From contig CAKUXD010000019.1 of the NCBI GenBank assembly GCA_934699705.1, positions 1 to 34,877 of the forward strand: a stretch of DNA of 34,877 bases, written 5' to 3'. Each line of letters starts with the position of its first letter. Position 1 is the stretch's first letter. This document shows, piece by piece, positions 16,375 to 25,046 of the stretch. The stretch comes from an uncultured Candidatus Melainabacteria bacterium (lineage in GTDB: Bacteria > Cyanobacteriota > Vampirovibrionia > Gastranaerophilales > Gastranaerophilaceae). The position numbers and the translations under genes are program-made. The notes under the pieces are model-generated. The model worked only from the letters and a program-made list of their open reading frames with translations. It did not search any database and was not told where the DNA came from.

Positions 16375-17181
16375 CTACTTTTTATTAAGTCGAATTTCTT
16401 CTGTTCTTGTAAGCCATTCTTCCATTCGAACAACACCATTTACCCGTGGATTACTTTTTAGTTCGTCAAGAGAATAAGTTTTTCTCATAACGCCTTCTGG
16501 ACCTTCACCTTGGGCTTTTGTTGTTGCAGTTTCTGCCTGACCTTTGGCAACAGTATTTCCTTCTATGGTTGTTATGTACATTTTACCATTTATTACTCGG
16601 CATGATTCAATCATGCCGACATGTCCACCGCTACCGTTTTTATTTATCCACATCAATAAATCGCCACTTTTTGGTCTGTAAGTGCCATTTTTACCGTCGC
16701 CGATATTATTTTTCTCTGTGTAAAATCCAGCTTTTTTTGCTTTATTTCTTAGAGAAGGAGTGTATGCTTCATAACCAAAAGCGGAAAAATCGTTACCATA
16801 GCACCACGAAACAAACGATGCACAATATGGTGCGGTACTTTTTACAGGTGTTTTATGGTTTGCACTTTCAAAAGCTCGATATCGTCTAATATCAATGCTA
16901 TCATTAGGAGTTTTTTCAACAACTCCTTTTTTTACCTCTATTTTTGCTTTATTTAATGCTCTTTTAACTTTTTGTTGAGCTGTTTGTTCAGCTTGCCTTT
17001 TTATTTTTACATAATTATTAGAAAGACCGTATTCACCAGTCTTTCTTGGAGTTTGTTCGGCATTATTTAACCAAACAGAATTTGTAAATGTATTTTTTCC
17101 ACCGATACTAAATGAAGAGTCATTTGACTTTTTATTAGCTCCACGCAGTACGGAAGATAGATTAAAATCTCCATTTACCAT
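16375..17181 (-). CDS. CHAP/NlpC-like cysteine peptidase, putative peptidoglycan hydrolase
   Basis: 268 residues. The catalytic domain lies at about 100-250: C120 in APYCASFVSWCYG, H187 in SGGHVGM, and a TIEGNT segment (205-210) that can supply the third polar residue. This is the CHAP pattern of amidases and endopeptidases that cut peptidoglycan. Residues 60-90 form a basic helix. There is no N-terminal signal peptide or lipobox, so it either leaves the cell by another route, such as the flagellar export system, or acts as a lysin-like enzyme. GGAG lies 10 bases before the ATG. It is a single gene, convergent with ychF. Confidence 0.8.
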   Translation of the reverse strand: MVNGDFNLSSVLRGANKKSNDSSFSIGGKNTFTNSVWLNNAEQTPRKTGEYGLSNNYVKIKRQAEQTAQQKVKRALNKAKIEVKKGVVEKTPNDSIDIRRYRAFESANHKTPVKSTAPYCASFVSWCYGNDFSAFGYEAYTPSLRNKAKKAGFYTEKNNIGDGKNGTYRPKSGDLLMWINKNGSGGHVGMIESCRVINGKMYITTIEGNTVAKGQAETATTKAQGEGPEGVMRKTYSLDELKSNPRVNGVVRMEEWLTRTEEIRLNKK

Positions 17182-17263
17182 ATAATTAAATCTCCAATTA
17201 TATAGCTACACACTATTTAAAAAACAGAATATTTTATAAAAATGCTACAAAAATTATTATTTG

Positions 17264-18631
17264 TTACATAACTTTTAATAAAAAGATTGATGCAAGAGAG
17301 AAGTAAACAGCCAGACCTAAAACGTCGATTGCTGTTGCGATAACTGGACCTGATGCAACGGCAGGGTCTATATCAAGTCTTTTCATAGCAAAAGGAGTTA
17401 ATGTACCAATAAGGGTTGCGAGTGCCATATTTAATGCCATTGCAGCACCTACGATTACACCCAATTCTATATTGTGTTGCCAGCCCCAAGTAAATAGCAT
17501 TACAACTGCGCCGAAGAATGCACCTATTAAGAAACCGATAAAACTTTCTCTTAAAATGTGTTTAAGAGTTGACGCCATTGTTAACTGTCCTGTTGAAAGC
17601 CCACGAACAATAAGTGTGATACTTTGCGTTCCGATATTACCTGCAAGACCTGCTAAAAGTGGCATAAAGATTGCGATTATTGGTAATGCCTGAAGAGTTT
17701 TTCCGTAGTAATTTGCAACGTTAACTGCAATTAATTCTCCGATTAATGTAACAAATAACCATGGAGTTCTTGCTCTAATTGATGTAAAAATGCTACCGTC
17801 AAGGATTTCATCCTCGTCAATGCTACCTGTCGAAATACCTGAAGAAGCGTAAATTTCTTCTGTTGTTTCTTCTTCAACTGCGTCTTGAGCGTCGTCCCAA
17901 GTTACAATCCCTCTTAGGTGGTTGTATTGGTCAACGACAGGAAGTGAGTCGAATTGGTATTTCATAAATACATCTGAAATCGTATCTCTGTAATCGTCAA
18001 TATGTAATTTTACTATATCAGAATTCATTATATCTGCGATTTTTGTTTTGAATGGTGAAACTAAAAGACTTCTTAAAGAAACCACTCCAAGCAAGTGTTC
18101 TTGTCTATCTGTTACATAAACGTAATATAAATCAATATTATCTTCTTCTGCTCTATTTCTGATATAGTCTAAAACATCTTTTACAATCATATTTGGCGTA
18201 ACAGTCATGAATAATGGCGTCATCATACCACCAGCGGTATCTTCGTCATAATTCATCAATTCTCGTACTTCTTCAGAGAATTTTTGAGGTAAGGATTCCA
18301 AATATGCTTCAGTTTCATCTTCTTCCATATCACCAAGAACGTCGGCAGCGGCGTCGTGAGGAAGTTTTTGGATAATTCTTGCAGCTAAATCTGTATCAAT
18401 ATCACCTAAAATTTCGACTTGTAAATTAGGTGGAAGATATTCAATCATTTCTGCAGCTTTTTCTTCTTCAATCAAATTGAAACATTCAAGACGTTCTTCA
18501 GGCTTTAGTTCTTGAAAAATGTCCGCCAAATCCGCAGAGTGAAAGCCGTTCAATTCTTCTTTTAGTTGCGAATTTGAATCGTCTTCCAGAATTTCTCTTA
18601 TTCTTTCTACTGTTGTTTGAATATCAATCAT
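17264..18631 (-). CDS. mgtE: magnesium transporter MgtE
   Basis: A 455-residue Mg2+ channel. It has the N domain of short helical repeats (about 1-130, including LPHDAAADVLGDMEEDE), two CBS domains (about 135-255, VVSLRSLLVSPF then FDSLPVVDQYNHLRGIV) that sense cytosolic Mg2+, a plug helix, and five transmembrane helices carrying the signature PLLAGLAGNIGTQS. No Shine-Dalgarno is visible, and a TATAAT ends 6 bases before the ATG, suggesting a leaderless transcript. The 71-base divergent gap to argS is too short for an M-box riboswitch. Confidence 0.95.
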   Translation of the reverse strand: MIDIQTTVERIREILEDDSNSQLKEELNGFHSADLADIFQELKPEERLECFNLIEEEKAAEMIEYLPPNLQVEILGDIDTDLAARIIQKLPHDAAADVLGDMEEDETEAYLESLPQKFSEEVRELMNYDEDTAGGMMTPLFMTVTPNMIVKDVLDYIRNRAEEDNIDLYYVYVTDRQEHLLGVVSLRSLLVSPFKTKIADIMNSDIVKLHIDDYRDTISDVFMKYQFDSLPVVDQYNHLRGIVTWDDAQDAVEEETTEEIYASSGISTGSIDEDEILDGSIFTSIRARTPWLFVTLIGELIAVNVANYYGKTLQALPIIAIFMPLLAGLAGNIGTQSITLIVRGLSTGQLTMASTLKHILRESFIGFLIGAFFGAVVMLFTWGWQHNIELGVIVGAAMALNMALATLIGTLTPFAMKRLDIDPAVASGPVIATAIDVLGLAVYFSLASIFLLKVM

Positions 18632-18637
18632 AGTTTT

Positions 18638-18643
18638 ATTATA
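18638..18643 (-). promoter_or_regulatory. -10 box directly upstream of mgtE, candidate leaderless start
   Basis: On the minus strand TATAAT is followed by AAAACT and then the mgtE ATG. Transcription starting the usual 6-7 bases after the -10 box would begin at or next to the start codon. No good -35 hexamer is seen. Confidence 0.45.
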
Positions 18644-18702
18644 TCTTAAATATTTTTTTTGGCTTATAATATTTTTATTAAGATTACTAAAAGTGAGGAA
18701 AA

Positions 18703-20412
18703 ATGTTAAAAGATTTATTTTTAAAAGAAACTGAAAACGCAGTAATTGAAGCGATTAACGATAAAACTTTAGGACAAATGAGCGAATATGTACAAGGCTC
18801 TTTAACAGTTGAAAAACCAAAGAATATAGAATTTGGCGACTTTGCGATTAACGTATCTAGCTTGGCGCGCAGTGCAAAAATTGCACCACCACAAATTGCA
18901 AACGCAATTGTTGAAAAATTGCATAAAAACGGATATGAGGCTACTGTTGCGGGAGGATTTATCAATTTTAAAGCTAAAAATGAGCTTTTAATGAATGCAG
19001 TTGAAGAAATTTTCGTTAAGGGTAAAAATTATGGTAAACCAGAAAATGTTGAAGCTGAAAAAATAAATCTTGAATATGTTTCAGCAAATCCAACAGGGCC
19101 TTTCCATATTGGACATGGTCGTTGGGCTGCAATGGGAAGTGCTTTGGCTAATTTGTTGAAGTTTTATGGTCATGATGTTTATCAGGAATTTTATATTAAT
19201 GACGCAGGCTCTCAAATTCAGAAATTAGGTAACTCTTTAAAGATAAGAGTTAAGCAGGAATTAGGTGAAAATGTTGATTTTCCGACCGATGAAGTTGAAA
19301 GAAAAAATTTCTATCCTGGAGAATATTTAATTCCTGTAGCTAAAAAATTCTTGTCAGAACACGAACCTACTGATGATGTGAATGTACTTTCAGATTATGC
19401 AAAAGCCGAAATGGAAAGATTACAACGTGCCTTGTTAGAAAACTTTAGAGTGCATTTTGATAATTTTTATTCAGAATTAGATTTGCATAAATCAGGAAAA
19501 GTAGAGTCTTCTTATAAAAAATTACAAGAAAGTGGAAAATTGTATGAAAAAGAAGGTGCAATTTGGTTTAAATCTTCAGAGTACGGTGATGATGAAGACA
19601 GAGTTATCAAAAAAGCAGACGGCTCAAATACATATTTAACCGCAGATATAGCTTATCATAAGGATAAATTGGACAGAGGTTTTGACAGATTGATTAATAT
19701 TTGGGGAGCAGACCACCATGGTTATGTAGCTCGTGTTAAGGCATCAATTGAGGCTTTGGGTTATGACCCTGATAAACTTGAAGTTCTTTTGGGTCAACTT
19801 GTGAACCTTGTTATTAATGGTGAACAAACAAGAATGGGCAAACGTAAGAATATGATTACACTTGATGAATTGATTGAAGAAGTTGGTGTTGATGCAACTC
19901 GTTTTTGGATGTGTATGAGAGATATTGATAATACGCTTGATTTTGATATTGAGTTGGCAAAAAAATCAACTGATGAAAATCCTGTATTTTATGTTCAATA
20001 CGCACATGCAAGAGCTTGTTCTATTTTGAGAAATACGGTTAATGACAGAAAAGACACTCAAACAGGTGAAACAATAAAAGCTCCTTTAAGCCAAACAGAA
20101 CTTGATAATTTAATAAACAATTTTGATAAGAAAATTTTAGAAAATGATGTTGAAAATGTTAAAAAGCTAATTTTAAAACTTGAAGAATTTAAATCAACAA
20201 TTGTAAATTCTGCAAAAAATAGAACAGTATATACAATTTGCAGATATGTTCAAGAATTGGCTGCTGATTTTCATTCTTTTTATAATTCAACTCGCGTAAT
20301 AACAGATGATAAGCAAACAACGCTTGCGCGTATTGCACTTGTTTATGCAGTAAAATCAGTTCTTGAACAAGGGTTAGATATTTTAGCCGTAACTGCACCT
20401 GAGAGAATGTAA
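18703..20412 (+). CDS. argS: arginyl-tRNA synthetase
   Basis: A 569-residue class I synthetase that charges tRNA-Arg. It has the N-terminal Add-1 domain (about 1-110), VSANPTGPFHIGHGR (126-140, the HIGH signature), the NDAGSQ block (166-171), GADHHGY (335-341), and a KMSKS-equivalent loop reading RMGKR (377-381), within the range seen in ArgRS. The C-terminal DALR anticodon domain ends with LAVTAPERM. GAGG precedes the ATG, and TATAAT at 18665-18670 is a probable -10 box. It is divergent from mgtE. Confidence 0.98.
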   Translation: MLKDLFLKETENAVIEAINDKTLGQMSEYVQGSLTVEKPKNIEFGDFAINVSSLARSAKIAPPQIANAIVEKLHKNGYEATVAGGFINFKAKNELLMNAVEEIFVKGKNYGKPENVEAEKINLEYVSANPTGPFHIGHGRWAAMGSALANLLKFYGHDVYQEFYINDAGSQIQKLGNSLKIRVKQELGENVDFPTDEVERKNFYPGEYLIPVAKKFLSEHEPTDDVNVLSDYAKAEMERLQRALLENFRVHFDNFYSELDLHKSGKVESSYKKLQESGKLYEKEGAIWFKSSEYGDDEDRVIKKADGSNTYLTADIAYHKDKLDRGFDRLINIWGADHHGYVARVKASIEALGYDPDKLEVLLGQLVNLVINGEQTRMGKRKNMITLDELIEEVGVDATRFWMCMRDIDNTLDFDIELAKKSTDENPVFYVQYAHARACSILRNTVNDRKDTQTGETIKAPLSQTELDNLINNFDKKILENDVENVKKLILKLEEFKSTIVNSAKNRTVYTICRYVQELAADFHSFYNSTRVITDDKQTTLARIALVYAVKSVLEQGLDILAVTAPERM

Positions 20413-20421
20413 ATAAGTAAG

Positions 20422-21354
20422 TTACACAGCAATAAACTTCATCAATCCAATGACTTCGCCATGTAGGGTTTTGATGTCTGTATCAAACGGAATATTTGCC
20501 CAAGACATTTTCTTTAACATGCTTAAAGTTGCAACTTCCCGAGCCTGCATATCGCTATCTAAAACTTTTACAACAAGTCCGTCTGCAAATTCTAAGTCAA
20601 CAACAATACAAAGTCCACACGCGCCAACTTTTGCAACAAGGTTGTCTGAATTTTGTATGATTTTTGTATCTAATCTATTTTCACCGCCGATTATATATGG
20701 ATATTGACGAAATGCCTGTGTTATTTTTTGATATTTTTCAGATGTAAATAGGTTCAAATATCCTGTTAGCATGTTTTTTAAAGGCATTGAAAAAATTGGA
20801 ACGCCACAACCGTCTTTTGCTATTGGGTAATCTTCATCAACTTCGCAAAGGTCGTAAATACGGTTTTTTATTGCTTGTTGAACTGGGTGCTCAATATCAT
20901 CATAAGTTTCAATATCCCAACCATTTTTTAGGCATAAGGCTAACATCATAATGTGTTTACCTACGCAATTGTTATGAAAAACGGTTTCTTTTTCGCCTGT
21001 TTTTATAAGTTCTTCTTTTGCCGTTTGTGAAAGAGGTTTGTGTAAACCGCATTTTAACTTGCTTTCATCAAGTCCGATTTTATTCAACAACCTCTTGGCA
21101 AGTTCTACGTGGCATTTTTCACCTGCGTGAGATGCACAACAAATAGCGATTTCTTCAAGAGTAAAATCTAAATCGTAATCAATGATTAACGATGCTTGCA
21201 AAGGTTTTGCGCAAGAACGTAAATAAAACGGATATCCAAAAGTATCTCCAAACTCAAAATCTGAAGTTAAAACAAAACCAAGATGTTCTTGTTCTGTAAG
21301 TTCACCTCTAAAATGTTTTACTAATCTTTGTGGTAAATAATTATCTCTGTACAT
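20422..21354 (-). CDS. asparaginase, Rhizobium etli type II family
   Basis: A 310-residue enzyme of the Asparaginase_II (PF06089-like) family, hydrolysing L-asparagine to aspartate and ammonia. Motifs are RSCAKPLQ (46-53), ASHAGEKCH (74-82), NNCVGKH (128-134), KDGCGVP (180-186) and KVGACG. In the R. etli enzyme a Ser-x-x-Lys pair and a Cys/Lys/Cys metal site are important. Here S47/K50 and C130/K133/C183 fall at matching places, so the active site looks intact. The ATG overlaps the upstream gene's stop by one base (TAATG), indicating coupled translation. There is no signal peptide, so it is cytosolic. Confidence 0.85.
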   Translation of the reverse strand: MYRDNYLPQRLVKHFRGELTEQEHLGFVLTSDFEFGDTFGYPFYLRSCAKPLQASLIIDYDLDFTLEEIAICCASHAGEKCHVELAKRLLNKIGLDESKLKCGLHKPLSQTAKEELIKTGEKETVFHNNCVGKHIMMLALCLKNGWDIETYDDIEHPVQQAIKNRIYDLCEVDEDYPIAKDGCGVPIFSMPLKNMLTGYLNLFTSEKYQKITQAFRQYPYIIGGENRLDTKIIQNSDNLVAKVGACGLCIVVDLEFADGLVVKVLDSDMQAREVATLSMLKKMSWANIPFDTDIKTLHGEVIGLMKFIAV

Positions 21355-22091
21355 TATTTTTTCTTAAACATTGATAGCAACTTAGTTAATTTAGCTTTTA
21401 AAATTAAATTTTGTTTTTTTAATTCGTCAATTTGTGCTAAATATTTGCTATCGTTTGCAGTAACACCCTCTGGAATAATTGAAGAATCAAGAATAAATCT
21501 CTTTTTTGCTTCGTCTTTTATTGTAATCAAGGATTTTGTATCTTTTTCTGTAATATAACCTAAATCAATCATAACTTGCGCAATTTTAGACTTTACGCCT
21601 TGGTCTGTTAATTCTTTTTGTTTTCTAATTGTCATTTCAAGTTGGTCTACATTAATTTTTCCAACGCGTTTAAAATATTCACCAGTTCTAAATCTGCCTG
21701 ACATAAAACCAGCCATAGCAATAATTTTTACTGGAATTGGAGCTTTAATTAAATCTGCATCAACTGCAGTCATGAAGTATTTACAAACTTCTTCAAGAGT
21801 CCAGAAATTGTTAAGAGCAACTTCCATAATGGACATACCTTCATCAGTACATTCTAAGAAGTTATAAAGATTTGGCTCAAACCCTTTTGCGCGTTCTTCC
21901 ATTTCAGTTTTACCAATATAAGAAAGCTCTGGTGTAAACAAATATAGCATATCGTTTTCTTCTTTATTGATAAAATCTTCAGAAATTTGAGATTTTAAAT
22001 CTTGATACAAATACAAAAAAATTACCTGCTTAACCCATAAAGGAAAAGCTTTTAATTTTTCTATGAAGTTGTTCAAAAGATTTTTTTTCAA
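21354..22091 (-). CDS. hypothetical protein, translationally coupled to asparaginase
   Basis: 245 residues, not assigned to a family. It is mostly helical. Residues 151-197 (GKINVDQLEMTIRKQKEL ... AQVMIDLGYITEKD) recall the short helical modules at the N-termini of type II secretion and type IV pilus ATPases (LGELLVELGYIT-type), but this is a weak resemblance. The C-terminus (about 215-245) is a Lys-rich coiled coil. There is no signal peptide; one hydrophobic patch (LWVKQVIFLYLY) lies near the N-terminus. It overlaps the asparaginase start by one base. Divergent from the FlaG-like gene across 97 AT-rich bases. Confidence 0.7.
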   Translation of the reverse strand: MKKNLLNNFIEKLKAFPLWVKQVIFLYLYQDLKSQISEDFINKEENDMLYLFTPELSYIGKTEMEERAKGFEPNLYNFLECTDEGMSIMEVALNNFWTLEEVCKYFMTAVDADLIKAPIPVKIIAMAGFMSGRFRTGEYFKRVGKINVDQLEMTIRKQKELTDQGVKSKIAQVMIDLGYITEKDTKSLITIKDEAKKRFILDSSIIPEGVTANDSKYLAQIDELKKQNLILKAKLTKLLSMFKKK

Positions 22092-22188
22092 AATAAATAC
22101 TCTCCATTCAGTATTTTCTTTTTATATATTATATATTATAATATAAATAAATGCAAATTCAAAAATTTATGTAAGTAAGAGTTAACAA

Positions 22189-22677
22189 ATGAGCGTAGAT
22201 GGATTTTCAATAGCTAGTTTAGGTTTACCAAAGGAAATTACTTCCGCACAAGTTGCTGCAAACGCAGAGCATGTAGCGCAAATGGGTAATGAAAAAGTTG
22301 TTGGAAAAATTGACCGCGCATTAAATAAAAAGATTAATAACGACGAAGAAAAAGAACATAAAAATCAATATTTTGAAGATGGATTTAAACAATCTGACGA
22401 CGAGGAAGAAGAAAAAGAAGAAGAAGATAAAAAACGAGAATCAGAAGAAAATACAACAGGGGATTTTATAGAACCTAACAATTCTGTCGGTTATAGACCG
22501 CCAGTAATTAAAGACCCAGAAAATATTGTTGTTCGCTATAACAATAAGACTGAAAAAGTCGAATTGTTTAATAAAGTTACAAAAAAGACTGTTGAATCAA
22601 TAAAAACTGATGAATTTGTTGAAATGATTAATAAATTAGATTATAATTCAGGTGTACTAGTAAATAGAAAAATTTAA
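22189..22677 (+). CDS. FlaG-like flagellar protein with acidic linker
   Basis: 162 residues in three parts: an N-terminal Ala-rich helix (1-50); a very acidic, disordered linker (about 51-95, DDEEEEKEEEDKK); and a C-terminal domain from about 112 (IVVRYNNKTEKVELFN ... EFVEMINKLDYNSGVLVNRKI). The last part matches the pattern of FlaG (VVVK...TGEVI..IP.EE.L.....L....G.LVD) in hydrophobic spacing. The gene is immediately followed by fliS, the usual FlaG neighbourhood, though fliD is missing between them. FlaG affects filament length. The call rests on weak C-terminal similarity plus context. Confidence 0.55.
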   Translation: MSVDGFSIASLGLPKEITSAQVAANAEHVAQMGNEKVVGKIDRALNKKINNDEEKEHKNQYFEDGFKQSDDEEEEKEEEDKKRESEENTTGDFIEPNNSVGYRPPVIKDPENIVVRYNNKTEKVELFNKVTKKTVESIKTDEFVEMINKLDYNSGVLVNRKI

Positions 22678-22690
22678 AGGTAAAAATATC

Positions 22691-23113
22691 GTGAACCCAT
22701 ACTTAAAACAATATCAAAAAAATGAAGTAGAAACGGCTTCGCCAGAAAAGATTTTAATTCTTTTATATGACGGAGCTATTCAGTTTTTGAATAAAGCCAA
22801 AATTGCTATGGAGCAAAAAAATATTCCAGAAATCCATAACAATATTATTGGTTGTGAAAAGATTATTGAAGAATTTATTAATACTGTTGACGAAGAAAAT
22901 GGCGGGGATTTTGCGATTAGAATAAAAGCTTTATACCAATATTTTTATGATACTTTAGTTCAAGCTAATTTAAAAAAAGATGAATCTAAAATCGACGAAG
23001 TTTTAAAGCACTTAATTGAATTGCGTGCAACTTGGAAACAGGCAATTGCGATTGCAAACAGTCAAAGAGCGGTTGCTGGCGCAGGTGTCGGCAATTCTGA
23101 TTTTGAAGGATAG
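22691..23113 (+). CDS. fliS: flagellar secretion chaperone FliS
   Basis: A 140-residue helical-bundle protein. The signature ASPEKILILLYDGAIQFL (16-33) and the tail (ELRATWKQAIAIA) are typical of FliS, which binds the C-terminus of flagellin to stop it polymerising in the cytosol. The start is GTG at 22691 with AAAGG about 10 bases upstream; the N-terminal MNPYLKQYQKNEVETA fits the family. It lies 13 bases after the FlaG-like gene, and the FliT-like gene begins two bases after its stop. Confidence 0.93.
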   Translation: MNPYLKQYQKNEVETASPEKILILLYDGAIQFLNKAKIAMEQKNIPEIHNNIIGCEKIIEEFINTVDEENGGDFAIRIKALYQYFYDTLVQANLKKDESKIDEVLKHLIELRATWKQAIAIANSQRAVAGAGVGNSDFEG

Positions 23114-23115
23114 TT

Positions 23116-23487
23116 ATGTCAAAACAGTTTGAACAACTTTTAGTTTTATATAATCAAATTTTAGCAACTTCCACAGAGGTTAAAAACCTTATTTTAAAAG
23201 AAGATTATAATGAGGCAATCTCAAGAGAAGCTCACAAGTCGCAATTGGTTGAAAAAGTAACTTTTCTAAAAAAACAACTTGTTTTATCTGAAGAAGAAAA
23301 ACAAAAAATAAATTCGGTTAATGAAAAGATTTTAACCCAAGAAAGTGAAGTTTTAGAAGGGTTAAAAACTTTAAGGCAAGAGGTTGCTTTAAAACTGCAA
23401 ACAACGCAAAAACAATCAAAATTGAGTAATATTTATGATAATGAAATGCCAAATGAAGGCTCGATTTGTGATTATACAAGTGATTAA
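23116..23487 (+). CDS. FliT/FlgN-like flagellar export chaperone (putative)
   Basis: 123 residues, almost entirely helical, with heptad-like spacing (LLVLYNQILATSTEVKNLIL, then VEKVTFLKKQLVLSEEEKQKI). Size, helical character and a position right after fliS fit FliT, the chaperone for the filament cap FliD. FliT and FlgN diverge strongly in sequence, so the family is inferred mainly from context. The last 25 residues (SNIYDNEMPNEGS...) look disordered. Translation is probably coupled to fliS. Confidence 0.55.
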   Translation: MSKQFEQLLVLYNQILATSTEVKNLILKEDYNEAISREAHKSQLVEKVTFLKKQLVLSEEEKQKINSVNEKILTQESEVLEGLKTLRQEVALKLQTTQKQSKLSNIYDNEMPNEGSICDYTSD

Positions 23488-23502
23488 TGATAGTGTGTTA
23501 AG

Positions 23503-24384
23503 ATGAATTTAGAAGATGCAAAAAATAAACAAATTGCCGCTGGAATTTCCATGGTTTCAAATTCGCTTTTAATTTTAGTGAAAATTATTGCTGGATTTGT
23601 TTCTGGAAGTATAAGTATTGTTTCAGAAGCCATACATTCTTTTTCAGATTTGTTAGCTTCTTTTATAGCTTTCATATCTGTTAAAAAATCTTCTCAGCCA
23701 GCGGATAGCGACCATTCGTTCGGGCATGGTAAATATGAAGATTTATCAGGGCTTATTGAGGGTGGTTTAATTATTTTGGCGGCACTTTATATTGCTTATG
23801 AAGCGGTAAAAAAGATTATTGCTCCACATGAAATTTCTATAAGCATTGATTTGGGCATATATGTAATGGCTTTTTCAGCTGTGGTGAATGTTTTTGTAAG
23901 TACGTATTTGTTTTATGTTGCAAAAAAAACACAATCTTTGGCAATTTTTGCAGATGCAGAGCATTTACGAACTGATGTAATATCTTCGGCAGGTGTTTGC
24001 TTAGGGTTGGTTTTAATTAAAATAACTAACCTGCAAATTTTAGACCCGATTATTGCGTTGGTTGTTGCGGTTATAATTTTTATCGCAGGTGCTAAAATAT
24101 GTAATCAAACTAAAAATAATCTTTTGGACATGTCTTTGTGTGAAGATGATATTGCTAAAATAAAAAATGTTATTACTGAATTTTTAGGGGGTAATAAATT
24201 AATTTCTTTAAAACATTTAAGAACTCGTCATTCTGGAATAAAGAAAAATATTGAACTTACGATTATCGCAAATAAAGATATGTCGCTTCTTGAAGGTCAT
24301 GATTATTGTAATAAAATAGAACATCGTTTAGATGAAGTTCTTGGAAATACTGATGTTACAATCCATTTAGAGCCAAATGCTTAA
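23503..24384 (+). CDS. cation diffusion facilitator (CDF) metal exporter
   Basis: A 293-residue inner-membrane protein with six predicted helices. The two metal-coordinating HxxxD motifs are present: H45/D49 in SEAIHSFSDL and H154/D158 in DAEHLRTDV. DSDHSFGHGKYEDL (68-81) is the conserved loop after TM2, and a cytosolic C-terminal domain (about 210-293) ends in HLEPNA, a common CDF ending. It exports divalent metals such as Zn2+, Fe2+ or Mn2+ against protons. The H/D set in both motifs is seen in Fe/Mn- and Zn-type members, so the metal is not decided. It starts 15 bases after the FliT-like gene and overlaps the convergent methyltransferase gene by 4 bases. Confidence 0.92.
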   Translation: MNLEDAKNKQIAAGISMVSNSLLILVKIIAGFVSGSISIVSEAIHSFSDLLASFIAFISVKKSSQPADSDHSFGHGKYEDLSGLIEGGLIILAALYIAYEAVKKIIAPHEISISIDLGIYVMAFSAVVNVFVSTYLFYVAKKTQSLAIFADAEHLRTDVISSAGVCLGLVLIKITNLQILDPIIALVVAVIIFIAGAKICNQTKNNLLDMSLCEDDIAKIKNVITEFLGGNKLISLKHLRTRHSGIKKNIELTIIANKDMSLLEGHDYCNKIEHRLDEVLGNTDVTIHLEPNA

Positions 24385-25046
24385 ATTTTTGTACATATTT
24401 GGCAACTTGCACCGCCAAAAAGAAAATAATGACTTTCTTGAACTTTTAAATTGTGCTTTTTAAAAAGTTCTACAAGCTGTTCTTCATTAAAAAAGATTTT
24501 TTTTGATTTAACTAAATATTCATACGGTAATTGGTCGTTATAGAAGATTTTAACTAGTTTTGGCACAATAAAATCAAAAAGCAAATCGCCCAACGCATTT
24601 TTTTTACCGAAATCCAAGTGCATAAATGTTCCATTTGGTTTTAAAACTCGATAAATCTCCTCGAGTGCCTTGTCGTAGTTTTCAATGTTTCTTAAACCAA
24701 AACTAATTGTAACTGCATCAAAAGAATTTGCTTCAAAAGGTAGATTTATACAATCTCCTTCTATAAATTGAACGAGAGGATATTTTTTTTGAGCAATTTC
24801 AAGCATATTTTTTGAAAAATCTAAACCGATAACTTTATTTTGTGAATTTTTACTCAAAAAACCAGCTATGTCCCCAGTTCCAGTACATAAATCTAAAACC
24901 TTTCCAGTTGTTTTTATATACTTTATGGAATCTTTTTTTATTCTTTTGTGTTGCCCGAAAGACATTAGTGAATTGTTAAAATCGTAAATTTTTGCGATTT
25001 TATCAAACATTTCTTTTATTTTTTCTGGTGATTTATTCATAATCAT
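24381..25046 (-). CDS. UbiE/MenG-type quinone C-methyltransferase
   Basis: About 221 residues counted from the ATG at 25046; an ATG two codons later is equally possible. A longer start at 25106 adds residues (MICHKISTWQF...) the family does not have. SAM motif I is VLDLCTGTGD (50-59), followed by GLDFS, then PFEANSFDAVTISFGLRNI, the UbiE hallmark, and RVLKPNG. These enzymes methylate the ring of demethylmenaquinone or its ubiquinone counterpart. The presence of the gene suggests that the cell makes or remodels a quinone, though no other quinone gene is near. No ribosome binding site is clear. Confidence 0.88.
   Translation of the reverse strand: MIMNKSPEKIKEMFDKIAKIYDFNNSLMSFGQHKRIKKDSIKYIKTTGKVLDLCTGTGDIAGFLSKNSQNKVIGLDFSKNMLEIAQKKYPLVQFIEGDCINLPFEANSFDAVTISFGLRNIENYDKALEEIYRVLKPNGTFMHLDFGKKNALGDLLFDFIVPKLVKIFYNDQLPYEYLVKSKKIFFNEEQLVELFKKHNLKVQESHYFLFGGASCQICTKI

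Noticed and set aside
18632..18702. Mg2+ riboswitch (M-box) before mgtE
   Set aside because: Only 71 AT-rich bases separate mgtE from argS, far too short, and the -10 box leaves essentially no leader.
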